The notes beneath the pieces are model-generated. The model saw only the letters and a program-made list of their open reading frames with translations. It did not search any database and was not told the DNA's origin. Below, one piece after another: positions 43,455 through 50,972 of a stretch of 55,189 bases of DNA (position 1 is the first letter of the stretch; every line of letters starts with the position of its first letter). The stretch is from Nitrososphaerota archaeon (GTDB taxonomy: Archaea > Thermoproteota > Nitrososphaeria > Nitrososphaerales > CADDZS01): assembly GCA_021325255.1 (NCBI GenBank), contig JAJPHP010000075.1, positions 1 through 55,189 on the forward strand. The letters run 5' to 3'. The position numbers and the translations under genes were made by a program.

Positions 43455-43793
43455 TCAAACAGTCGTGATTGGAGTGTTGTTCTCAGGGAGCCTGTGCTGA
43501 GTCATCCATTTGCGATGCAATACGGTGAATCCGGCTAGAAGCAACGCGACAAAACCAATTTCCAGAGTCAAATGAATTTCATCGTATGGATCTTGAGCCA
43601 ATGTCCCGAACGCTACTAGGGTTGCAACTAACCGCCCGATGAGAAAGAGTACGCTTGCACCAGTGAAAAGAAGGAAGGATTGAGACATTATTCCACCTCG
43701 GAAGAACCTGTAGAGTGCAAGGCAGCTAGCGAGCAACCCCACGCTCGCCACCAACTCTATCACTCTCGTCGCAAAATCAAAAGAATCAATCAA
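43455..43793 (-). CDS. Small three-helix membrane protein
   Basis: 112 residues with three hydrophobic segments (VIELVASVGLLASCLALYRFF, SFLLFTGASVLFLIGRLVATLVAFG, and LEIGFVALLLAGFTVLH) and a polar tail. Starts at ATG 43793. It lies about 110 bases after the shared-domain gene on the same strand. A membrane protein next to a protein carrying this helical domain repeats the arrangement at 37909-39054. Function unknown. Confidence 0.6.
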   Translation of the reverse strand: MIDSFDFATRVIELVASVGLLASCLALYRFFRGGIMSQSFLLFTGASVLFLIGRLVATLVAFGTLAQDPYDEIHLTLEIGFVALLLAGFTVLHRKWMTQHRLPENNTPITTV

Positions 43794-43905
43794 TTCGAGA
43801 TTTTTCAGTCCAGCCCTAACTTACTTCGAGACCTGCTTACAAGAACCGACAAAGCCGGCAACGGTAGGATCTCGAATTATTCTGCACTCTTGTACGGCGC
43901 GGAGT

Positions 43906-44421
43906 CTAGCATCCCAGAGACCTTCTTTTAGCCTTTGATTTTGCGAGAAGTATTGCTCGTGCAAGATCAGTACTTTTCGACAGCTGCAATTTGAAATCTT
44001 GTCCTATCTGGAAAGCAAGAGCGCTCTCGATTCTCTTGGCGGACATTTCTCCGAATATCTTCCGAATGCAATCCAGAAACGCCCTGGGATAATTTACGAT
44101 TGCGATTGGGGCCTGGCCAGTTTCGCTCTCGAAGGACCAGAGCATAGATTCCATTATCCCCTTGCCATATATCTCCAGTCCCTTACAAATGCTTGAGAAA
44201 ATTCGAAGATGCAAAGTATCCGCTTCTGGGATCCGATTTGCAATCTCTGATTGCAGCGTTGATATTTCGGCCAGCAGTTTCTTCCTTGTAGCCATTCTCA
44301 TCGAGATCTGATCCTTATCGTGACTCTTGTTGATCTCTCTTTCTAGTTTCCTCATTCGATTGCGGGCGTCTAGGATGTCAAGGACTATCCATTCCGGCGA
44401 AGTCCCGAATTCTGCGGTCAT
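43906..44421 (-). CDS. Helical regulator-like protein with the shared C-terminal domain
   Basis: 171 residues from ATG 44421 (MTAEFGTSPEWIVLDILDA). The N-terminal half is coiled-coil-like (ARNRMRKLEREINKSHDKDQ, RKKLLAEISTLQSEIANRI). The C-terminal half holds the helical domain shared with the protein at 37909: E-x-G near residue 110, then I, P, a basic residue before FG, and I-E-S-x-x-A, with a final I-x-x-D. The frame also opens at TTG 44478, but a CTATAAG element near 44466-44472 predicts a transcript starting near 44440, which favours 44421. Family resembles small thaumarchaeal output domains. Confidence 0.65.
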   Translation of the reverse strand: MTAEFGTSPEWIVLDILDARNRMRKLEREINKSHDKDQISMRMATRKKLLAEISTLQSEIANRIPEADTLHLRIFSSICKGLEIYGKGIMESMLWSFESETGQAPIAIVNYPRAFLDCIRKIFGEMSAKRIESALAFQIGQDFKLQLSKSTDLARAILLAKSKAKRRSLGC

Positions 44422-44760
44422 TACGCCGCTTTGTTTCTCTTCCAAATTGTAGGAGTCAACACCCCTTATAGCGAGCAATGAAAAAAGGTTTCCCTTTCAA
44501 TCGTCAGTATAATTCTTGAGATGGCTTCTTGTTAAAGGTACCCTTGAGAACGAATTTTGCCCTCCCAAGTACTAGAGCGTGAAATCCAATTGATTGCGGC
44601 ACTATCTTCGAAGCTCCGCTCTCAATATCTCGTGCAAAGTGAGAAGGTGGCTATGGGTCTACTCTAACATACCATGAAGCACCTTGAGATTTGTTAAGAT
44701 CTCGCAGGATCGTGAGCAATGTTACAGCACTTGCTCTAACAAAAGTCGCCTTCTTCCTTC
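44422..44760. other. Intergenic interval
   Basis: About 340 bases. It holds the TATA element of the shared-domain gene (minus, near 44466-44472) and the 3' flank of the asparagine synthetase gene. No gene or RNA is evident. Confidence 0.4.
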
Positions 44761-45759
44761 TCAGAGATCGTAAACGACTCCTGGCACTCTTGGGAACGGA
44801 GAGACCTCTCCCAGATACTTGGCCTTGGTTAGCCAGCAAACAAGTCTTTCCAGACCGATTCCGCCGCCCGCAGTTGGCCTAATCCTTCTTTCCTTGGCGA
44901 GGTTTAGCACAAGGTTGTAATTCTCAGGTTTTACTCCGTCTCTCTGCATCTTTGCGAACAATTTTTCATACTCGAATTCTCTTTTCGCTCCGGAAAGAAT
45001 TTCCCCGTACCTCGGCACAAACAAGTCGTAGTTGTCCCACTTGCCTGTACCAAAATCCTGGAAATCGTAGAATTCCCTTGGGATGTTTGTCACCCACGCA
45101 GGCTCCTTTATCTCGGAAATCAAGCTTCGCTCCCAATCTGAATCCCCGTATTTTGCTTTCAACTTGTCCGCATCGTAAAGTTTGAACGGAGTCTTTGGCA
45201 CCCGCAGCTCAGAGAAACTGCCCAATTTTGTGAGCTCCTCCTTGGAGTGGCGCCTCAAATCTCTAATCAATGCGCAGATCCATCCTTCAACGATTTTGCG
45301 AATCTGCCTTGAGCTAGCATTTCGAACCTCAAAATCTAGCTGCGTAAACTCGTAGCCGTGCCAACCCGTTGCGCTCCTTTCACGCTTTTCAATTCGAACG
45401 TTAGGAGAAATCACGAAAAGCTTGGGGTAGGCAAGGGAGCAAGAAACGAGCTTGTGGATTATCATGCTCGTTGTCGTCCTTACTGTTTCACCGTAAATCT
45501 CGACCTCGACCCTCTTCTCTATCGAAGCGCCAGGATCGGGCCACAGCGGGTCCGTCGTCTTTGAGAAGACCACGGGTAGTAACCAGGAAAAACCCTGACC
45601 CGAAAGTTCGCTTGAAAGGAACCTCAGAGTTTCAGTCATTACCTTTGAAATATTCACTTTCCTTTCGAGCTCTTCGAGGGAAAGTCGCTCGAGGGGATTT
45701 GCTATCTGGACCAAAGCATTGGAACTATCGGCGTTTTTCGTCGTTTCAATTGTCTGCAT
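44761..45759 (-). CDS. AsnRS-derived archaeal asparagine synthetase (AS-AR type)
   Basis: 332 residues; a class II aminoacyl-tRNA-synthetase catalytic core without the N-terminal anticodon-binding domain. Motif 2 appears in SPNVRIEKRERSATGWHGYE followed by FTQLDFEV, and motif 3 in GGGIGLERLVCWL. Known archaeal paralogues of asparaginyl-tRNA synthetase of this size make asparagine from aspartate, ATP and ammonia and do not charge tRNA. ATG 45759 has a minus-strand ATTAAGAAGC element at 45785-45793, giving a very short leader. With the complete AsnRS at 24547-25863 the cell would both make Asn and charge its tRNA directly. It ends PRVPGVVYDL; confidence in the paralogue class is high, in the activity moderate. 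Confidence 0.82.
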   Translation of the reverse strand: MQTIETTKNADSSNALVQIANPLERLSLEELERKVNISKVMTETLRFLSSELSGQGFSWLLPVVFSKTTDPLWPDPGASIEKRVEVEIYGETVRTTTSMIIHKLVSCSLAYPKLFVISPNVRIEKRERSATGWHGYEFTQLDFEVRNASSRQIRKIVEGWICALIRDLRRHSKEELTKLGSFSELRVPKTPFKLYDADKLKAKYGDSDWERSLISEIKEPAWVTNIPREFYDFQDFGTGKWDNYDLFVPRYGEILSGAKREFEYEKLFAKMQRDGVKPENYNLVLNLAKERRIRPTAGGGIGLERLVCWLTKAKYLGEVSPFPRVPGVVYDL

Positions 45760-45994
45760 GATTGCCTAGCAAAAAACTGAGAGCTTCTTAATCCTATCCG
45801 TCATTTGGGTTGTCTTCAAGACCATCTTATGCTGGAATTCTGGCTTCTCCCTCTTTAGGATGGACGCAGCGTGGAAGAAGAACGGCACGTCATGTTGGAG
45901 AATAGGCGCACCAAAGGCGGCCAAGTGCCTTAATCCTAAGGTTTATCGAAGTACTATCATATTGAAGCATTATGACTTTACCATCTTTCTCCCA

Positions 45995-46084
45995 TTGGCT
46001 TTCGATACCACCGAGATAACACTGATCCTCTGCGCAATCAGCTCCATAGCCGTAACCGCGGGCGCGATTTTCGTAGTTTTCTAG
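45995..46084 (+). CDS. Possible 29-residue single-helix membrane peptide
   Basis: A TTG at 45995 opens a short frame encoding MAFDTTEITLILCAISSIAV followed by TAGAIFVVF, one hydrophobic helix with an acidic start. An AT-rich ATTATGAC lies about 25 bases upstream. It ends 18 bases before the next gene. Weak evidence; the frame also extends further upstream as a 74-residue reading frame of less convincing composition. Confidence 0.25.
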   Translation: MAFDTTEITLILCAISSIAVTAGAIFVVF

Positions 46085-46102
46085 CTGAGACAGAATAACA
46101 AA

Positions 46103-46456
46103 TTGATCAACGCCACAATCCAAGCCAACAGATCGACGATCGAATTTTCAATCCTAGAAAGAATCATCGATGATGCATTTGTAAGAAGAAGAAAGAACAT
46201 GTACGACATTGTGAAGAAATATCAAGCAGTCAACTGGCAGGGTTTCATCGGTACAATTGAAGATTTCGAAGCTCGTAACTACGCCTACATGTTCGAGCTC
46301 CTAGGTCAGTTGGTAAAGGAGAGTATAATTGACTTGAAGACCGTCATGAACGCTCTAAAGTACATCGTTGTAGTCGACTGGGCAACGATGGCGCCGATGC
46401 TGAACTACCTAAACGGTGAGTACAAACTCAAGATCGACCCCCTGGGAAAATTTTGA
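46103..46456 (+). CDS. Hypothetical helical protein
   Basis: 117 residues, helical, with repeated aromatic residues (RRRKNMYDIVKKYQAVNWQG, FIGTIEDFEARNYAYMFELLGQLVKES, TVMNALKYIVVVDWATMAPMLNYLNGEY). No family recognised; no membrane segment long enough to be certain. TTG 46103 is used, ATG at about 46199 is an alternative. It stands alone before a 490-base gene-poor interval. Confidence 0.5.
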   Translation: MINATIQANRSTIEFSILERIIDDAFVRRRKNMYDIVKKYQAVNWQGFIGTIEDFEARNYAYMFELLGQLVKESIIDLKTVMNALKYIVVVDWATMAPMLNYLNGEYKLKIDPLGKF

Positions 46457-46943
46457 GTGGTTAGCAAAAGAAACGGAGAATTATCTGAAAGAGAAAGAGT
46501 CAAAACTATCAATGAGAATCAGTTTTTATCACTGGACAGCACGTATTTGTTACCTGAATGTGTCGGCTAATTACTTCGAGATACCATTTAGATTGTTTTA
46601 CACAAATAGCTAGTCGGCTGTAACGGAATTAGTTCCCCAGTGAATCGAGCGGGAATTCTTTTGGCAGTTGCCTTCTGTACCTGAGGAATGTCAGACGCCC
46701 TAAGATAGGTGTCCCTTCTTGCAACCCGACATTGCAACGCACTGGTTCAAGAACGCTTGAAGCCTAAACTATCCAAGTACTTTGTCGCTTACCAGATATC
46801 TTCTCGCGCGAGATCGAGGCGAGAACAAGGAAAATCTGCGATCGCGGTCCTGTGTGTGCTCTTCCCCGAATTCGTACCGAAGATATTGCCTGCATGACTT
46901 AACTGGAGGAATCAACAAGAAGTGAGTAGAACGACATTGAAAT
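46457..46943. other. Gene-poor interval
   Basis: About 490 bases. A 62-residue plus-strand frame (46709-46897) has no recognisable features. A GGTTCAAG sequence at 46743-46750 resembles a tRNA T arm but the surrounding bases do not fold as a tRNA. Confidence 0.4.
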
Positions 46944-47582
46944 TTGAGTCAATTACGAGTAGGGAGTTCTGGAAAAAAGGGAGGCTATGTATTCACAAAT
47001 ATCTCGCATCAAAGGAACCTGAATGGGGTCAAGGTAGCAATTCTTGTGGACAACGGCTTTGAGCAAGTGGAGATGACGGATCCCCGCGAGGCACTTGATC
47101 AGTCAGGCGCCGAGACCAAGATCATTTCACCGGCGAGCGGCCATGTTCTCGGGTGGAAGTTCACGGAGTGGGGAGACGAGTTTCCGATCGATGTGCCGCT
47201 TGATCAAGCTGGGCCACAAGATTATGACGCTCTCATGCTTCCTGGCGGAGTTATGAATTCGGATAAACTGCGGAAAAGGCAGAAGTCAGTCGATTTTGCA
47301 AAGTCCTTCTTCATTGATGGAAAGCCGGTCGCAGCAAGATGTCACCGACCGTTGACGATAATCGAAGCCGGAGAAGCCAAGGGCCGAAGGATGACGTCAT
47401 GGCCCTCGCTCAAGACGGATCTTCTCAATGCCGGAGCAGGCTGGCTGGACAAGGCACTCGTATCAGACGGCAACCTAGTAACAAGCCGAAAGCCGGATGA
47501 CATCCCAGCGTTTAACGAAGGGATGATTGAGCTCTTGGCCCGAGCTCGTAGGAAGGATGAACGCGCGCATCAGATTGCTTGA
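46944..47582 (+). CDS. DJ-1/PfpI-family protein with an altered nucleophile region
   Basis: 212 residues. After about 27 poorly conserved residues the core starts GVKVAILVDNGFEQVEMTDPREAL. The family's glutamine-amidotransferase-like fold is clear, with LMLPGGVMNSDKLR, TSWPSLKTDLLNAGAGW and a DGNLVTSRKPDDIPAFNEGMIELL end typical of PfpI proteases/deglycases. The nucleophile region reads AARCHRPLTIIEAG (Cys133, His134) where relatives have AAICHGP; Cys and His are kept but flanking Ile and Gly are Arg here. This may affect the nucleophile elbow. TTG 46944 is the start used. It is convergent with the beta-helix gene. Confidence 0.85.
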   Translation: MSQLRVGSSGKKGGYVFTNISHQRNLNGVKVAILVDNGFEQVEMTDPREALDQSGAETKIISPASGHVLGWKFTEWGDEFPIDVPLDQAGPQDYDALMLPGGVMNSDKLRKRQKSVDFAKSFFIDGKPVAARCHRPLTIIEAGEAKGRRMTSWPSLKTDLLNAGAGWLDKALVSDGNLVTSRKPDDIPAFNEGMIELLARARRKDERAHQIA

Positions 47583-47705
47583 GTGATAACAAAGAACCAT
47601 CTTCTTCAAGCTCTGAAGACAGAAAAATTGTTAGGAGGAGAGAAGGCGCAGCCGAGTCGTTTCCACTCCTCTCTGCTTCCAATCACATCATCTTCTCGTC
47701 TGCTC

Positions 47706-48869
47706 TCAATCTCCTCCAGCCGGACACTTGACTACCTGGTGTACGGCATTCCCATTGAGGTGCTGTATGACCGTATGGTCGGTGTTGCACAACCACACCC
47801 CGTTCGTAACGCTCAGCACGGTGTTGAAGACGATAACAGTGCCTTTGAGGATTGGATCGGGAGTTCCGGGCGGCTGAATTCCCGCCTCCGCAATGACGGC
47901 TATTCCAGTAGGACCGTTAGCTTGCACTGGTGTATTAGGCGTTGCGAACGAAGGAGGGTAGAAACCAGTGTTAGCGATAACGTTCCACGCTAGCGTGATT
48001 TCCTTCATCTTGTCGCCGAAGACATTGCTGTGAATAACTATTCCTGGAAGCAAAGCATCTGCAATGCTATTTCCCAGAACGTGGATGTCATGAATTGTAA
48101 CGAACTGACCGTCGGCCGCAACTACGATCTGTCCAATATAGGGTGGTGCTCCTCCCATAACCTGTGCTGGAGAGCTTCCAATCACTGTATTCCCAACCAC
48201 CCATACGTTCCCAGTTCCAACGTATTCATCGTACCCTGAGATGACGATGCCGCACCCTCGAAGATTGTTGAAAACATTGTTGGATTTGACCGCATCGTCG
48301 TGAGAAGGATGGGGTCCGTTGGAACTTGGCGTGAGAGCACCAGGGTTGAAGGTCTGGTTGTCATCGGTTACACCTATGCCTCCATCCGCTGCATTGAAAC
48401 TGACCACATTGTTAGAAATAATCGAGTAGGAAGTACCTACAAATTGGATCGCCTTGTCCTCTGCGATACATGCGGGTCGGGGAACGACGTTGCAACTGTG
48501 GCCGCCGCTAGCTCCATTTCCTGTGACGTAATTGTATTGTACCATAACATCAGATGAATCCTGTACAAGTATAGCGTGGTCGTTTGCACCGGTGATGGTA
48601 TTACTTAAGATTTTGACATCACTAACCCCAGGCTTCACGTATATGCCAATGTCGCAACCCGCCGCGTTAATTGTCTTGTCGGAGATGGTTTTGTCAGAGG
48701 ACCAAACAACAATGCGAGCGGTCAATCCCGTGCCGCCCGCCGGAACACAGCCGCCCCCATCCGAGGCAAACACTGTCGGCGCCTGCAGAGCGACAGGAAG
48801 CAGAAAGAGCGCACCTACAACACACAGTACGACGAGATTCCTTGGAGCAAGAACTCTGCTCGTTTTCAA
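47706..48869 (-). CDS. Secreted right-handed beta-helix protein
   Basis: 387 residues. A signal peptide (residues 1-35: basic MKTSRVLAPRN, hydrophobic LVVLCVVGALFLLPVAL, ending near VFASDGGG) precedes parallel beta-helix turns of the PbH1 type: DVKILSNTITGANDHAILVQ, DVMVQYNYVTGNG, SIISNNVVSFNAADGGIGV, VWVVGNTVIGS, IHVLGNSIADALLPGIVI and VIVFNTVLSVTNGV. Several Cys, probably in disulfides. Such folds often bind or cleave polysaccharides; no catalytic residues are obvious. Divergent promoter region of about 400 bases to the CrtI-like gene. The last turns end in VVKCPAGGD. Confidence 0.78.
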   Translation of the reverse strand: MKTSRVLAPRNLVVLCVVGALFLLPVALQAPTVFASDGGGCVPAGGTGLTARIVVWSSDKTISDKTINAAGCDIGIYVKPGVSDVKILSNTITGANDHAILVQDSSDVMVQYNYVTGNGASGGHSCNVVPRPACIAEDKAIQFVGTSYSIISNNVVSFNAADGGIGVTDDNQTFNPGALTPSSNGPHPSHDDAVKSNNVFNNLRGCGIVISGYDEYVGTGNVWVVGNTVIGSSPAQVMGGAPPYIGQIVVAADGQFVTIHDIHVLGNSIADALLPGIVIHSNVFGDKMKEITLAWNVIANTGFYPPSFATPNTPVQANGPTGIAVIAEAGIQPPGTPDPILKGTVIVFNTVLSVTNGVWLCNTDHTVIQHLNGNAVHQVVKCPAGGD

Positions 48870-49276
48870 CGAATCACCGCGTAGCGGGAATATAGACGAA
48901 GTATATTATCTGGGTATGCACGATTCTCTAGAAGTGCCTTAAAGAGACGCTCGGAAATTTTACGCAATCAAGAGTTTGGGAAAAACGAAACGACAGATTT
49001 TCGGTCGCCTCGACCATAATTTCGCTAATCAAAAAGAATGATGCTTGGATTTTCCCCTACACTTATAGAGACAAACAAGTAAGGAATCCTCGACGATCAT
49101 ATTTTCTGATTCTTATTTCGGAGAATGAACCGCTTCCGCGCGAAGCAAGAGAAATTGATGCGCATTGCGCGGATGGATTGCGGAAACGAATTGCGATTGC
49201 TGCTCGAAGGCTTGCGTGAAAGAAAGCCTTTACCAGTAACGTTCTTGTACGATTAGTATTCGCGCATAGGCGAAAC
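48870..49276. other. Divergent promoter interval
   Basis: About 400 bases between the beta-helix gene and the CrtI-like gene. AT-rich elements near 48900-48910 (minus) and 49056-49070 (plus) are possible TATA boxes. No gene or RNA is supported. Confidence 0.4.
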
Positions 49277-50947
49277 TTGCAAATCGATAGTTTACGGATG
49301 GATCACCAATACTTAAATTGCCTAGATCCTTCGCCCAATCCGAGATCCAAAAAGTTGGCTTCAGATTTCGATGCGATTATCATAGGCGGAGGACACAACG
49401 GCCTTACTTGTGCGGCATACCTTGCTAAAGCTGGGCTGTCTGTTCTCGTCTTGGAGCAGTACAAGACCGTCGGCGGTATGACCCTAACGGAGGAGATTAC
49501 ACTTCCAGGTTTTCGCAGCGACCTACACTCCTACTCACATACTTTCGATTTGCTCTCGCCCGCTTTACAGGATCTCGAGCTTTCAAAGTACGGCCTGGAA
49601 TTCATATTCCCGGATCCTACATTCACAAATGTTTTCCCCGACGGAAGGGCAGCGTCGGTATGGCGCGAACTAGACAAAACCTGTGAGAGCATTGCAAAGT
49701 TTTCAAGGAAGGACGCTGAGTCTTGGAGGCGCTTACACGAAATGTACCTGGCCGGCAAACCCAGCACCGTCAGGTTGCTCTTCGGGGCACCACCGCCATT
49801 TGGGGCGCTCGCCTCTGAAATGGAAAAGTCCGAAACGGGTATGGAAATTTTCCGCTCGCTCTTGATCTCAGTTAGGACATGGTGCAATGAGTGGTTTGAA
49901 TCAGATGAAATTAGGACGCTGTTCGGATCATGGGCGATGCACGCTGGGTTCTCACTCGAAGATTCAAACGGCGCCGATTTCGTCTACCTGATTACCTCGG
50001 TGTGCCAGGACTCGGGCAATGGCATAGTGAAAGGGGGAAGTGGAGGAATCGCGCTGGCGCTGGAGAAATACGTCCTTGCCCACGGAGGAACAGTCCTCAC
50101 GAATGCATTCGTCGATAAGGCCATTATTAAGGACGGGAGGGCAACCGGCGTGAGGCTCAGGGACGGCCGCATGTTTAACGCGAAGAGAGCAGTCATTTCA
50201 GCTGTAGACCCTAAGCAAACCTACCTGAAATTCATTGGAGAAGATCAGCTCGATCCGACGCTGGCACATAAGGTTAAGCGTCTTGATTACGGAAGCTCGG
50301 TTGCAACGGTTCACTATGCTTTCAATTCTCGCCCGAGGTATCACGCTGGGGAGGAGGCCGACAACGCTGCCTATGTACACGTAACGCCTAACTTTGATTC
50401 GATGGCGAAGGTGTCTTACGAATGCCGGGCGGGCCTAATACCTGAAGATCCGTGGTACCTCGTAACAAATGACTCGGCGTTTGACCACACACGCGCTCCC
50501 AACGGCAAGTATGTCATGAAGTTTCTCCTCTGCAATCTTCCAAATCCCATCAAGGGAGACGCACGCGGAGAAATCAGGGAGCGCAATTGGGACGAAGCAA
50601 AGGAGCAGGTTGCCGACAGAGTGGAGGCAAACTTTTCTCGGTACGTGAAAAATCTGGGTGAAATAAAACTCAAGCGTGTCGTAGAGTCTCCCGTCGATCT
50701 GGAAAGGAGAAATCCGAACGTGGTCAACGGGAGCCTGCTCAACGGAGCTGCGCCCATTGAGCAGTTCTTTGCCTTCAGGCCTTTCCCAGGCTGGTCCCAA
50801 TACAGGACCAATGTTTCAAACCTCTACATGTGCGGGTCCTGCACTCATCCAGGACCAGGCGTCTCGACTGCTCCTGGCTACAATGGGGCGAGAGCAGTTC
50901 TAGAGGATCTTGGATACGAGTTTGCAAAACTTACAAGCCTTCACTAG
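49277..50947 (+). CDS. CrtI/PYROXD2-like FAD-dependent oxidoreductase
   Basis: 556 residues. The FAD dinucleotide fold is at AIIIGGGHNGLTCAAYLAKAG with LSVLVLEQ, about residues 37-64, and a C-terminal FAD loop is at NLYMCGSCTHPGPGVSTAPG. The family includes phytoene desaturases and many enzymes of unknown substrate. No carotenoid genes are nearby. TTG 49277 is the start used; ATG 49298 (MDHQYLNCL) is an alternative and would shorten the polar leader. The molybdenum hydroxylase large subunit starts 25 bases after its stop on the same strand, so the two form an operon. Substrate is not readable from sequence. Confidence 0.88.
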   Translation: MQIDSLRMDHQYLNCLDPSPNPRSKKLASDFDAIIIGGGHNGLTCAAYLAKAGLSVLVLEQYKTVGGMTLTEEITLPGFRSDLHSYSHTFDLLSPALQDLELSKYGLEFIFPDPTFTNVFPDGRAASVWRELDKTCESIAKFSRKDAESWRRLHEMYLAGKPSTVRLLFGAPPPFGALASEMEKSETGMEIFRSLLISVRTWCNEWFESDEIRTLFGSWAMHAGFSLEDSNGADFVYLITSVCQDSGNGIVKGGSGGIALALEKYVLAHGGTVLTNAFVDKAIIKDGRATGVRLRDGRMFNAKRAVISAVDPKQTYLKFIGEDQLDPTLAHKVKRLDYGSSVATVHYAFNSRPRYHAGEEADNAAYVHVTPNFDSMAKVSYECRAGLIPEDPWYLVTNDSAFDHTRAPNGKYVMKFLLCNLPNPIKGDARGEIRERNWDEAKEQVADRVEANFSRYVKNLGEIKLKRVVESPVDLERRNPNVVNGSLLNGAAPIEQFFAFRPFPGWSQYRTNVSNLYMCGSCTHPGPGVSTAPGYNGARAVLEDLGYEFAKLTSLH

Positions 50948-50972
50948 GTCATATAGAGGGACAATTTAGCAG

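Noticed and set aside
46735..46760. tRNA-like GGTTCAAG
   Set aside because: Flanking bases do not form a T stem or acceptor stem.
47583..47993. 136-residue plus-strand frame
   Set aside because: Its second half overlaps the beta-helix gene, which has a signal peptide and repeats; no motif in the first half.
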